Of a stretch of DNA of 64,000 nucleotides, positions 18,239 to 26,411 are shown piece by piece. The stretch comes from Methanolacinia petrolearia DSM 11571 (lineage in GTDB: Archaea; Halobacteriota; Methanomicrobia; Methanomicrobiales; Methanomicrobiaceae): NCBI RefSeq assembly GCF_000147875.1, contig NC_014507.1:1736001-1800000 (forward strand), written 5' to 3'. The notes beneath the pieces are model-generated. The model made no database searches. It was given only the letters and a program-made list of their open reading frames with translations, and was not told the origin of the DNA. How positions within the stretch are numbered: the stretch's first letter is position 1; each line of letters starts with the position of its first letter. Both the position numbers and the translations under genes were made by a program.

Positions 18239-18582
18239 ACTCCCGGGATGTTGCATACCTAAAGCACATTCTTGAAGCGATATCATATATCGAAGACTTC
18301 TCAGAAAAGATCGGTTCCGCAGATGAATTAAAGAGTCACCCGCTTGAAAGAGCAGGTATCGAAAGAATGCTCACCATCATCGGGGAGGCGGCTAAGAACA
18401 TCTCACCAGATATGAGGAAAGAATTCTCTAACCTCCCCTGGAGAGAAATCACAGGAATGCGGGACAAAATAATGCATCACTATTTTGGCGTTGATTACGA
18501 AGCCGTCTATGAAACAGTTATCCACGATATCCCGGAACTTAAGAAAGAGATCGCCGGCATTCTGAAAGAACTGGAAAAATAA
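18235..18582 (+). CDS. hepT: HepT-type HEPN toxin
   Basis: A 115-residue all-helical HEPN protein with the complete RX4HXY motif (Arg76, His81, Tyr83 in RDKIMHHYF). Arg and His form the RNase centre of HepT toxins, and the Tyr is the known AMPylation site for MntA. All three are intact, so the toxin should be active. It is translationally coupled to mntA. A longer fused reading to 17935 is only an alternative frame through mntA and was rejected. Confidence 0.92.
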   Translation: MNSRDVAYLKHILEAISYIEDFSEKIGSADELKSHPLERAGIERMLTIIGEAAKNISPDMRKEFSNLPWREITGMRDKIMHHYFGVDYEAVYETVIHDIPELKKEIAGILKELEK

Positions 18583-18627
18583 GATAATTTCTGAGAGCCA
18601 CGAATAAAAAGTCAAAAATTTATAACA

Positions 18628-18695
18628 AAACAGGAGTGCGGCTCGTCCATCCCACCCCGCGAATTATCGCAATTGAAAAGGAGAGTCAAAGGAAG
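18628..18695 (-). repeat. Repeat family A, short fragment
   Basis: The blocks AACAGGAG, CTCGTCCATCC and CGCGAATTATCGCAAT match the distal end of the family A copy at 15838-15895. The core hairpins are absent, so this is a truncated remnant next to the toxin-antitoxin pair. Confidence 0.6.
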
Positions 18696-18730
18696 AGAAA
18701 TCCAACCTTACTGTCAAACTCCTGCGAAAA

Positions 18731-19981
18731 CTAACTATTTTCCTCCTTCCTGCTCTCCATCTCAGCCTCAATTTTCTCGATCAATTCACTGGTATTATCC
18801 GCATCTGTAATCTTCAACAAAACTCCGGCGGACTCAAAGACATATTCGGCCGATTTGCCGGTCAATTTCTGTTTGGAAAATACCAGATCAGGCTTATATT
18901 TCAGTAAAAATTCTGCAGAACGCATTCCTTTCTGCTTATCTAATCCGGCAGCCGGATTCTGCAGTATTTCTTTTCGCAGCAGTTTTGCGTCCCTGAAATT
19001 GAAATCCAGAATTGCGAAATATGGCGCCTCGCCAAAATGAGGACTAATATCCCCGTCCCTGTTCTCAAGAGGTACAGCGTACCGGATGAAGCTTCTCTCC
19101 TTTGGCTCATAATGTATGACAACTCTTTCAACATTGGGAACAAGGTCGCGAATCTTTGATTCAATCCTTTCACTCGCAAGATGCGCCTTTGAAAGGTCGG
19201 TTTTTTTCATGTTTACAACCGCTTCAACGAAGATATATCGCCCGGAATTTCTGGCGTTGAGCTCTTTGGTGCAGATCACGACCGGGTCCGAATTAATTGC
19301 GGATTTTATCAGGTCCCTTGTTTTGTAATCAATCGATGCATCAAGAAGAGTTTTCATGCTGTCCTTTAAGATCTCCCATCCCGAATATGCAATGAAACCT
19401 GCAACTATTATCGCTCCGATACTGTCCACCGGAACTCCGAAATACTGGGCGAAGAGTGCAAAAAATACAACCAGTGTCGAAAGAACATCGACCTTATGCT
19501 GTTTTCCGTCCGCAATTAATCCAGGGGAATTATATTTTTTCCCGATTTTAACTTCATATGTTCCCAGGAGATACGGGACAGATGCAAGTCCTGCAACCGC
19601 CGGCAGCACCCATCCGCTAAACCCCAGTACCGTACTGTCTTCATATATTGCATTGATCAGGATCTCCCAGGCTGTCAAAAAGACAAGGAAGGCGATAAGG
19701 ATAGATACAAAATTCTCGATTTTATAGAGCCCGTATGGAAATTTGTTGCTTTTAAGACCTGAAAGCCATATCCCGGCGATCAGGGCGAGGGAAGCGAAAA
19801 TATCAATTAATGAATTGATTGCATCTGCTTCCAGTGCAAGGCTGCCCGAAATCCATGCAAGATAGAGCTTGACGATTACAAGGAAAGTATTGACCACAAG
19901 CGAATAAAAGGCGACTTTCCTGATAACGGAATCCTCTTTTTTCCTTTTCGAAATCAGATCATTCTCTTTTTCTTCCGGCAT
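18731..19981 (-). CDS. Cation diffusion facilitator fused to a NifX/NifB-like C-terminal domain
   Basis: A 416-residue metal exporter. Residues about 20-225 form six membrane segments with the CDF metal sites ALEADAINSLID and GKQHKVDVLSTL (HxxxD). A cytoplasmic ferredoxin-like domain (about 226-305) follows. An extra C-terminal domain of about 110 residues is of the dinitrogenase iron-molybdenum cofactor biosynthesis (NifX-like) type, with SPHFGEAPYFAILDF near 320. AGGAAG precedes the start. The transported ion (Fe, Zn, Mn, Co or Ni) is not predictable. The NifX-like tail may sense a metal or metallocofactor; fusions of this kind occur in some methanogens. Confidence 0.85.
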   Translation of the reverse strand: MPEEKENDLISKRKKEDSVIRKVAFYSLVVNTFLVIVKLYLAWISGSLALEADAINSLIDIFASLALIAGIWLSGLKSNKFPYGLYKIENFVSILIAFLVFLTAWEILINAIYEDSTVLGFSGWVLPAVAGLASVPYLLGTYEVKIGKKYNSPGLIADGKQHKVDVLSTLVVFFALFAQYFGVPVDSIGAIIVAGFIAYSGWEILKDSMKTLLDASIDYKTRDLIKSAINSDPVVICTKELNARNSGRYIFVEAVVNMKKTDLSKAHLASERIESKIRDLVPNVERVVIHYEPKERSFIRYAVPLENRDGDISPHFGEAPYFAILDFNFRDAKLLRKEILQNPAAGLDKQKGMRSAEFLLKYKPDLVFSKQKLTGKSAEYVFESAGVLLKITDADNTSELIEKIEAEMESRKEENS

Positions 19982-20174
19982 GGCGTCTTCCTTTTAGTGA
20001 TGTAAAATACCAGGGCAATTTCAAAATTTTCGATTATCCAGTTCTCTATTTACTTTTTAAACCGACAATACTGAATAATTTATCCCCCGTAATTCCCTGG
20101 CACAAAATCTTATAAATCGATCCCTATTAATTCTATAATCTGCATAATAATGAAATACCAGGGGATTACCGGAA

Positions 20175-21068
20175 TTGCCACGACTTGATGATTTTCTTGA
20201 GCCTTTAAACGAGGGAGTGTGGGAGGTTGCGATACCGAAAGAGTCGGTTACAGTTCCGCTCGATGCCGGGTGGAAGAAATCGGCTCTCAATGTCCCGTCT
20301 CCCGGGACCATAGCAAGCTACAGGAAAGGACAATATCACGTCCACGAAACGAAGGACGAATGGAAGGTCCACCTCGACAGGTACGATCCGGATAAACACC
20401 CGGTAATGCATCTCCTCGACGACGCCCCGCTTCTTCTCATGATCGGCGATACGTTCATCACGCTGATATCGAATATGAGAAGGGACGAATCCGGCGACAC
20501 GAGGAAGATCCTTGAAACACAGGATAAGGAGTGGCATCTCCAGTTCATTACCGGAATTTTTCTCATACTCGCCGGACTGGATATTGCGCTGGACCCTCTC
20601 GGCGCCTTCCTCGGAACCATGAGCCTAATTTTCCCTATGGGAATCGTGATCCTCGGAATACTTGTCATGTTCGGGAAATTATGGAAAACACGTGACGAAC
20701 CCTTTATCGAGGGAGATATCTTCAGGGGTCTTGTAATAATAGTGGCAGGAGTTCTTTCGTTCTCCATCCCACCCGATTTCTGGATTCTTATTTTCACGGC
20801 CATTCTCTCCCTCTGGATGTTTGCAAGTGCAATCATTCTTTTAAAGAGAGTCAGGAAAGGAAGGTCCGCCGTCCCGGAAGGGTTTGTCAGCCGCCTGGCA
20901 ATTGGCATTTTTTCCCTTTTAATAGTAATTGGATCATTTTTCACCCCGATATACCTGATTGCCATATTAACGTTAGTGGTCGGAATCCTGCTAATCCTCA
21001 TAGGGATCATGCTCGTTATCAACGGACTGAGGCTGAGAGGAATGATGAAAGCCCCGGTTTCAGGCTGA
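20175..21068 (+). CDS. Hypothetical membrane protein with soluble N-terminus
   Basis: A 297-residue protein beginning at a TTG codon, preceded by GGGGAT about 12 bases upstream. The first in-frame ATG (20407) would remove a region that looks genuinely coding. About 110 soluble residues rich in charged groups precede six or seven membrane segments arranged in short pairs (ITGIFLILAGLDIALDPLGA, LIFPMGIVILGILVMF and so on), a layout like DUF308/HdeD proteins. No catalytic motif is seen and the function is unknown. It lies between two divergently read accessory genes. Confidence 0.65.
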   Translation: MPRLDDFLEPLNEGVWEVAIPKESVTVPLDAGWKKSALNVPSPGTIASYRKGQYHVHETKDEWKVHLDRYDPDKHPVMHLLDDAPLLLMIGDTFITLISNMRRDESGDTRKILETQDKEWHLQFITGIFLILAGLDIALDPLGAFLGTMSLIFPMGIVILGILVMFGKLWKTRDEPFIEGDIFRGLVIIVAGVLSFSIPPDFWILIFTAILSLWMFASAIILLKRVRKGRSAVPEGFVSRLAIGIFSLLIVIGSFFTPIYLIAILTLVVGILLILIGIMLVINGLRLRGMMKAPVSG

Positions 21069-21100
21069 ATATCCCGGCAGGGCGGCCTAAAAATAAAATT

Positions 21101-21907
21101 TTACAGGGAGTTCTCTTCAACCCGAAGATGCTTTTCAGACATCCTCGAAAGGACATTGTCAAAGACTTCGGGGATCTCCTTTTCTATGACATCCAGACCT
21201 TCGGCGGTGATACCACCTTCAGTAGCTACCCCCGATATAAGGGAACTGAAATCATAATCATTCCCGGATAACAGTTTTGCGGTTCCGGTAAATGTCTCCC
21301 GGACCAGGAATTCTGCATCTTCTATCGATATTCCGCCTCTCCGGACTCCGGCAAGTGCATACTGCTGCATGATCGAGGCAATTATCGCCGGCGAACTGCT
21401 CGTAAGATCCGACAACAATGAAATCTTGTCTTCCGTTGTTACATAAGACCTGCTAATTGAACCGAAGAGGGATAATATCTCTTCCCTGGCAAACTGCGGC
21501 ACTTCTTCCCCGAATACCAGAACAGATACGCCTGCCCCGTATTCCGAAGTGATGCTCGGAATAACCCTCACGACATTAACACCCGACAATTCCGAGAGTT
21601 TTTTTAACGGGACATCAGATACAATCGAGACAATAAGTTTTTTCCCATCAAGAAAAGGCCGGATTTCAGGAAGGACATCTTTTACTTCGTCAGGCCCGAC
21701 ACAAAGAAATATGATATCCGATCTCCCGGCGACCTCGCCGTTTCCGGCACACCCGATTGCCCCGTAATTATTTACCAGATCGTTCATCTTTTCCGGCGTC
21801 CTGTTGTAAATAAAAACATCGCCGGGAGAAACCTTCCCTGATTCGATAAACTTGCGTGTAAGCATACTCCCCATGCTGCCGGTTCCGATTATACCGATAC
21901 GAGACAT
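21101..21907 (-). CDS. proC: Pyrroline-5-carboxylate reductase family protein
   Basis: A 268-residue protein with the N-terminal Rossmann motif GIIGTGSMGSML and the ProC C-terminal dimer domain containing GVATEGGITAEGLDVI, the equivalent of the family TSPGGTT stretch. ProC reduces pyrroline-5-carboxylate to proline with NAD(P)H. Conservation in the C-terminal signature is looser than in typical ProC, and no other proline gene is nearby, so a related imine or keto reductase is possible. It is divergent from the flavoprotein gene, with a 111-base intergenic region. Confidence 0.8.
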   Translation of the reverse strand: MSRIGIIGTGSMGSMLTRKFIESGKVSPGDVFIYNRTPEKMNDLVNNYGAIGCAGNGEVAGRSDIIFLCVGPDEVKDVLPEIRPFLDGKKLIVSIVSDVPLKKLSELSGVNVVRVIPSITSEYGAGVSVLVFGEEVPQFAREEILSLFGSISRSYVTTEDKISLLSDLTSSSPAIIASIMQQYALAGVRRGGISIEDAEFLVRETFTGTAKLLSGNDYDFSSLISGVATEGGITAEGLDVIEKEIPEVFDNVLSRMSEKHLRVEENSL

Positions 21908-22018
21908 TCTTCATCTTATACGAAACCGGAAATGAAAAAATTATCTGGACGTATACCAGTTCATTAGTCGCCCGGCACGGACCAAAATAATTTAACGAGT
22001 CATCAAAAACAATTACCC

Positions 22019-22600
22019 ATGAAGATCCTCGGCACAGGCGGAAGCCCGAGAAAAGGAGGTAATACAGATATAATCCTGAAAGAGATCCTTCGGGGTGCAG
22101 GAGACGCCGGCCACGAAACAGAGGCCGTCTTTCTCCGGGATTACACAATCAATTCATGCACCGGCTGCGAGAAGTGCAGGAAGGATTTGACATGCACACG
22201 GTTCAACGACGGAATGAACCTGATATACCCGAAGATCGAAGAAGCCGATGTAATGATACTCGCATCCCCGGTATATAACTACAATGTCACGGCCATTATG
22301 AAATCCTTCATCGACCGCCTTTATCCCTATTATATATTTTCAGATGACCGGCCAAGAAAATACACCTCAAGACTCATGGACAGGAAAAGATTAGCGGTAG
22401 TCTTTTCGGTCTGCGAGCAGACCGACTCAAGAGAAATGGGATTTGCAGAAGAGGCTATGTCAAGACCGCTTGAGGCACTGGGCTACCAGATATACCTTTC
22501 ATTTCCAATATGCGGATTTTTTGACAGGAAAGCGGTTCTTGGAGATGAAAATATCCTGAAGGAAGTGTATTTGATGGGCAAAAATCTTCCGGACAGGTGA
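22019..22600 (+). CDS. Iron-sulfur flavoprotein of the Isf family
   Basis: A 193-residue flavodoxin-fold protein with the N-terminal FMN-binding GSPRKGGNT and the compact cysteine cluster SCTGCEKCRKDLTC (C-x2-C-x2-C-x4-C), the [4Fe-4S] motif of Methanosarcina Isf. Isf proteins pass electrons from ferredoxin and may reduce oxygen species. SPVYNYNVTAIMKSFIDR is the typical second FMN loop. No ribosome-binding sequence is present. A TATA-like AAATAATTTAA near 21985 suits a leaderless transcript. Confidence 0.85.
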   Translation: MKILGTGGSPRKGGNTDIILKEILRGAGDAGHETEAVFLRDYTINSCTGCEKCRKDLTCTRFNDGMNLIYPKIEEADVMILASPVYNYNVTAIMKSFIDRLYPYYIFSDDRPRKYTSRLMDRKRLAVVFSVCEQTDSREMGFAEEAMSRPLEALGYQIYLSFPICGFFDRKAVLGDENILKEVYLMGKNLPDR

Positions 22601-22711
22601 TTCGCAATTTCATGATCACAACAGGAATCGACTATTTGTAATCATTACTGGCAGGAAATTATCCGGTTTAAGCGGAAGAAAACAGGTGCAAAGATCAAAT
22701 TTCAATAATTT

Positions 22712-23011
22712 TTATTTTGGATTATTCAATTCTTTTTTCAACTGTTTGAGTTCATCTTCCAGGGAATCGACTTTTTCTTCAAGGGTCCTGATATCATTCT
22801 TAATTCCGGGATAAACCGAATTCGGCTCATAAACTCCTATTTCATTCTCTTTTTCCGAATTGCCTATGGCATCGGAGATCAATTTAAGAGCTAATTCATT
22901 CTTCGATATAGTTACTCCTAACTGCTTCTCTTTCTCGATTCTCAGCTTTTCAAATTTCTTAAACAAATCCTTTGGAAAATATAAGGACACTTTTGTCTTA
23001 ATATCAGGCAT
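22712..23011 (-). CDS. Ribbon-helix-helix-like regulator with coiled-coil tail
   Basis: A 99-residue protein. Residues 1-55 (DIKTKVSLYFPKDLFKKFEKL and KNELALKLISDAIG) look like a ribbon-helix-helix DNA-binding domain, with a beta-strand followed by two helices. The C-terminal 35 residues form heptads (LEEKVDSLEDELKQLKKEL), suggesting oligomerisation. The ATG at 23011 is preferred because the TATA element at 23038-23046 would start transcription around 23016, beyond the alternative GTG at 23026. It probably represses its own promoter or a neighbour, such as the divergently placed flavoprotein; this is inference. Confidence 0.65.
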   Translation of the reverse strand: MPDIKTKVSLYFPKDLFKKFEKLRIEKEKQLGVTISKNELALKLISDAIGNSEKENEIGVYEPNSVYPGIKNDIRTLEEKVDSLEDELKQLKKELNNPK

Positions 23012-23037
23012 TTCTGCTATAATCACAGTTTTAAAAA

Positions 23038-23046
23038 TTTATAAAT
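23038..23046 (-). promoter_or_regulatory. TATA element of the RHH gene
   Basis: TTTATAAAT (near-symmetric, read on the minus strand) lies about 26 bases before a predicted start near 23016, leaving a leader of about five bases before the ATG at 23011. Confidence 0.6.
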
Positions 23047-23126
23047 ATAGCAACTTAAGGCACAGTAACTTACGTTAAAATTGAGATTTCCGGATTTATT
23101 TTAATTTAGAGTGCAGAACAGAAAAA

Positions 23127-25220
23127 TCAGAACTCTTTGACTTTTTCCCGGGCACGGGACTCTTCTCTCCTGAGACGTGATATCTCGGCCTCGATATCCT
23201 TTTCATCAAAAAACCCTTCCTCTTTCATATCGAAAAGCATCTTCTTCGCACCCGAGATCGCGATCCCCGATACAAGATAATCATAAAATGAATTAACCGC
23301 TCCAGGGGAGGAGTCTGCAAGTGACCTGAAGCCCGCCTTTGCGGATTCGTGCATCCTCCCGTACTCCTCGACAACAGGATCGATGATTGTTCTTCCCGAA
23401 CCCGTTTCATCGGCAACATCAAGGACCCAGTCACGGGTTTCGGAAGCGGAAACGGATACGGCATACATCAGGAAAAGTTCGTCGAGAAGTTCCTCCTTTC
23501 GATCTCCTGCGTATAATTTGCCGAATAAAGGTGAAATGTCCTTTTTAAACCGTGCACCAATCTTTAATACCGGAGAATAATACCTGGTGCCTGAAGGATA
23601 GATGCCTTCGGACTGGATCTTGTCCACGCGTGTATCGGCGTCATAAAGAAGACGTTCAAGTACGCCCGGGGATACAAGTCCCGCATCATACATACGCCGG
23701 TAGCACTCCTGTTCATGCTCGATCGCCTTTATCCAGAAGAGTTCGCGGATTGAATCACCACCGGGGCAGTCCCTCCAGAAATCTGCAAACTTTTCCCTGA
23801 GGTCTTTAACGGCGGTATCATACTCCGAGGATGCACTATCAAGAGTATCAGCCGGAATGTATCCCTTATCTTTCATCCCTAAAAGCGCCTTCCTGCTCTC
23901 ATTAGCCGACCTGACCGAAAGCCACAGCCTCTCGAACTCAAGGACGTTGTCGGGCCTTTGCAGCTTAAAAAATCTGATAAGGGGGCCTGTGGTCGTTCCC
24001 TGGACAATAATTGTAAAGACGACGACGACAACGGTAAATGCCGCTATCATATCGCGATACGGAAATTCCTTCGGAAGCGAAAGTACAAGCGCAAGACATA
24101 CCGCACCCCTCAGGCCGCCCCAGAAGATTACCGTCTGGTATGATCGTGACACGGACCTGTCTCTCTCGATAATATTTGTAACCGAATAAAGACCATAGAC
24201 CGATACCGCCCGTGCGACAGCCACTGCGACGATTACGGCTCCCGCCAGAGCTACAAAACCCCATGAAAATATTAACGGTTCACCAAGACTGGTAATTGTT
24301 ATTCCGACAAGAAGGAATATCATGCTGTTTGCCAGGAATCCGATATACTCCCAGAATTTATACAGGTCCTCACGGACAGCGGGGCCGAGCCTCCTGGACG
24401 TCATCCTGTTGACAATAATTCCCGCGGCCACAACCGCTACGACCCCTGAAAGATCAAAAACAGCTTCCGATACAAGAAAAGCCGAATATGCTATCACGAG
24501 CGAGACGGTCTGGTGGAGGTGGGGATGATCCGGAGACGCCCTGATCGTCCCGTATATTGCAAAAGCCATGATCGACCCGATAAAAATACCACCGGCAAAG
24601 GAAAAAAGGAGAGAGTATGTAAAGAAAACCGATATCTCCTCTATTGAAGATGCACCCCCGGAATATGCCTGGAGTGCAACAATTCCCATGATAATATTGA
24701 ATGTCACAATTGCAGACGCATCATTCAGAAGACTTTCTCCTTCGACAAGCGTGAAGAGTCTTTTCGGAACGCCCAGATCCTTAAAAAGTGCAATTACTGC
24801 GACGGGATCTGTAGCGGATATCAAAGCCCCGAAAACGAGAAGATAAATCAGAGGGATCGGAGTAAGGTAAGATAAAAGAAGGCCGATGACAAACACCGAT
24901 ATTACCAGTCCCGCTATCGCCATTACCAGAACGGGAACGATGTTCTTAAAAAGGAGCCGCGAATTTAATGCTATCGCCGATTCGAAGATCAGGGGGGGCA
25001 GAAAAATATACAGGATTAAGTCACTGTTCGGAACGTAGCCCGAGATAGGAGATAGAAAACTGACATTAGGTGCAATAAAATAAGCCAGGACAAACCCGAT
25101 TATGAAAAGACCGATAGTGTAAGGAAATTTAACTCTTCGGAGTATAATTGACATGACTATGGCAATCGCCAGGAGAAGAATGATGATTCCTTCTTCACTG
25201 AGAATGACGGATTCGGGCAT
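23127..25220 (-). CDS. Na+/H+ antiporter, CPA1 (NhaP) family
   Basis: A 697-residue antiporter from the ATG at 25220. About 12 membrane segments occupy residues 1-410, with the CPA1 signature VEGESLLNDASAIV, whose Asn-Asp pair carries the exchanged ion, and WGGLRGAVCLAL with the conserved Arg. A long cytoplasmic C-terminal domain of about 280 residues follows, rich in charged helices and probably regulatory. An upstream in-frame extension of 52 residues reaching 25376 is translated repeat-B sequence and is excluded. It exports sodium to keep pH and ion gradients; methanogens couple methyl transfer to sodium. Confidence 0.92.
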   Translation of the reverse strand: MPESVILSEEGIIILLLAIAIVMSIILRRVKFPYTIGLFIIGFVLAYFIAPNVSFLSPISGYVPNSDLILYIFLPPLIFESAIALNSRLLFKNIVPVLVMAIAGLVISVFVIGLLLSYLTPIPLIYLLVFGALISATDPVAVIALFKDLGVPKRLFTLVEGESLLNDASAIVTFNIIMGIVALQAYSGGASSIEEISVFFTYSLLFSFAGGIFIGSIMAFAIYGTIRASPDHPHLHQTVSLVIAYSAFLVSEAVFDLSGVVAVVAAGIIVNRMTSRRLGPAVREDLYKFWEYIGFLANSMIFLLVGITITSLGEPLIFSWGFVALAGAVIVAVAVARAVSVYGLYSVTNIIERDRSVSRSYQTVIFWGGLRGAVCLALVLSLPKEFPYRDMIAAFTVVVVVFTIIVQGTTTGPLIRFFKLQRPDNVLEFERLWLSVRSANESRKALLGMKDKGYIPADTLDSASSEYDTAVKDLREKFADFWRDCPGGDSIRELFWIKAIEHEQECYRRMYDAGLVSPGVLERLLYDADTRVDKIQSEGIYPSGTRYYSPVLKIGARFKKDISPLFGKLYAGDRKEELLDELFLMYAVSVSASETRDWVLDVADETGSGRTIIDPVVEEYGRMHESAKAGFRSLADSSPGAVNSFYDYLVSGIAISGAKKMLFDMKEEGFFDEKDIEAEISRLRREESRAREKVKEF

Positions 25221-25304
25221 TTGCCTGAATTTTATAGATATTATGATATATAGATATTTTTTTCTCCCGGGAGATGTGGTATATCTCAACACATCTTTGA
25301 CAAC

Positions 25305-25515
25305 CCCTCGCCGCCAACCGCTTCGCAGGATGGCGGATCGGCCCCGGCCCCGGGGCCTCTCATTGCGATAAGCCACTCAGGGGACAGGCGAGTATCCCCT
25401 GAGCGGCGAGACGTGGTAAATCGATGACGACTATGGGAACGGAATTATGTCACAGAAAACTAAATTCAACAGCCCGGGGGACCCTTGCCGGTCCCCGGGG
25501 TTGCCGGAGTATGAG
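25305..25515 (+). repeat. Repeat family B, copy 1 (short form)
   Basis: A GC-rich element with three stable hairpins: GGCCCCG/CGGGGCC (25341-25358), a long stem GCCACTCAGGGGACA with TATCCCCTGAGCGGC (25372-25386 with 25393-25407, two mismatches), and GGGGACC/GGTCCCC (25477-25483 with 25490-25496) around the loop CTTGCC. It lacks the distal 90 bases present in copies 2-4. It lies in the 480-base divergent gap between the antiporter and the HEAT gene. The remainder is AT-rich and holds the HEAT promoter. Confidence 0.88.
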
Positions 25516-25653
25516 ATGTATGTGAAGATGTTCACCCACGTAAAACAACTAAGAACAAATTTTTGTACTTGATGTTACAAAAAATAAATAATAATTTTAA
25601 AAGTATTACAAATTACACTTATTTTCATAAATAGGGGCCAATTCTGTCATTTT

Positions 25654-25665
25654 TGGATATATTTA
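25654..25665 (+). promoter_or_regulatory. TATA element of the HEAT-repeat gene
   Basis: GGATATATTTAA would start transcription near 25686, giving a leader of about 15 bases before the ATG at 25701. This supports the ATG over an upstream in-frame GTG at 25674. Confidence 0.55.
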
Positions 25666-25700
25666 AGTAACCTGTGATCTCATTCTCATTGTGGCCGGAG

Positions 25701-26339
25701 ATGCAGAATCCCACAGACCATCCTTCAGAAAAAATCTCTCCTGATGAAGATACCAAAAAGAAAAGGCAGGAAAATATCCGGAAGCTCATAAGCTACCTGA
25801 GGAGCAGCGATCTCACCTTCAGGTGGAAAGCCGCGGAGATACTTGGGGATATGCGTGCAAAGGAGGCGGTCGAACCGTTGATAGAGGCCCTTTCCGATGA
25901 ATATGTCGACGTAAGCTGGATCGCGGCCAAATCACTCGGTAAGATCGGGGATAAAAGGGCGACTCTGCCATTGATAAGATGCCTCGAAAGCGAAGAGCAA
26001 TGGCTGAGAAAAGGTGCAGCAATCGGTCTGGGAATGCTCGGGGACAAAAGAGCGGTCAAACCTCTCATAAAACTACTCGACGATGAAAAGACCAAAGTCA
26101 GGATAGAGGCCGTGAAAGCTCTTAAGGAAATAAAAGACGACAGGGCAACAGGCCCTGTAATTGAAAAACTAAAAGATCCGCAAAAAAAAGTCAGGTCGGA
26201 GGCTGCCGACGCACTCGCCGTACTCGACGGTGAAGAGGCTGTCCAGGCCTTAAAAGATCATCTTTCGGATCCTGAGATCAAAGACAAAATATCAGAGGCA
26301 ATTGAAATCCTCGAAAAGAAGAACAACAACAAAAAATAA
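25701..26339 (+). CDS. HEAT-repeat (PBS lyase-like) protein
   Basis: A 212-residue soluble protein. After a charged N-terminal tail of about 35 residues, five or six HEAT repeats of about 31 residues run to the end, each with the pattern DxRAxxPLIxxLxDExxxVRxxAAxALGxIGD (for example KAAEILGDMRAKEAVEPLIE). Such solenoids bind other proteins; no catalytic residues are expected. The C-terminus is Lys/Asn-rich (EKKNNNKK). It stands alone behind its own promoter and upstream of the glutamate synthase. The partner is unknown. Confidence 0.88.
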   Translation: MQNPTDHPSEKISPDEDTKKKRQENIRKLISYLRSSDLTFRWKAAEILGDMRAKEAVEPLIEALSDEYVDVSWIAAKSLGKIGDKRATLPLIRCLESEEQWLRKGAAIGLGMLGDKRAVKPLIKLLDDEKTKVRIEAVKALKEIKDDRATGPVIEKLKDPQKKVRSEAADALAVLDGEEAVQALKDHLSDPEIKDKISEAIEILEKKNNNKK

Positions 26340-26370
26340 TGCAATTTTCATGAACCTAATACGGACAAGA

Positions 26371-26380
26371 TATTTATAAA
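26371..26380 (+). promoter_or_regulatory. TATA element of the glutamate synthase gene
   Basis: TATTTATAAA lies about 27 bases before a predicted start near 26400. AGGTGA at 26400-26405 then precedes the ATG at 26412. Confidence 0.6.
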
Positions 26381-26411
26381 TTAATTTTAAATCAGTCATA
26401 GGTGAAATCCC

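Noticed and set aside
17935-18582. A single long frame across mntA and hepT
   Set aside because: The first 100 codons are an alternative frame of mntA; the real hepT starts at 18235 with an ATGA overlap.
25221-25376. N-terminal extension of the antiporter by 52 residues
   Set aside because: The extension is Arg-rich translated repeat B followed by AT-rich promoter-like DNA; the family begins at MPESVIL.
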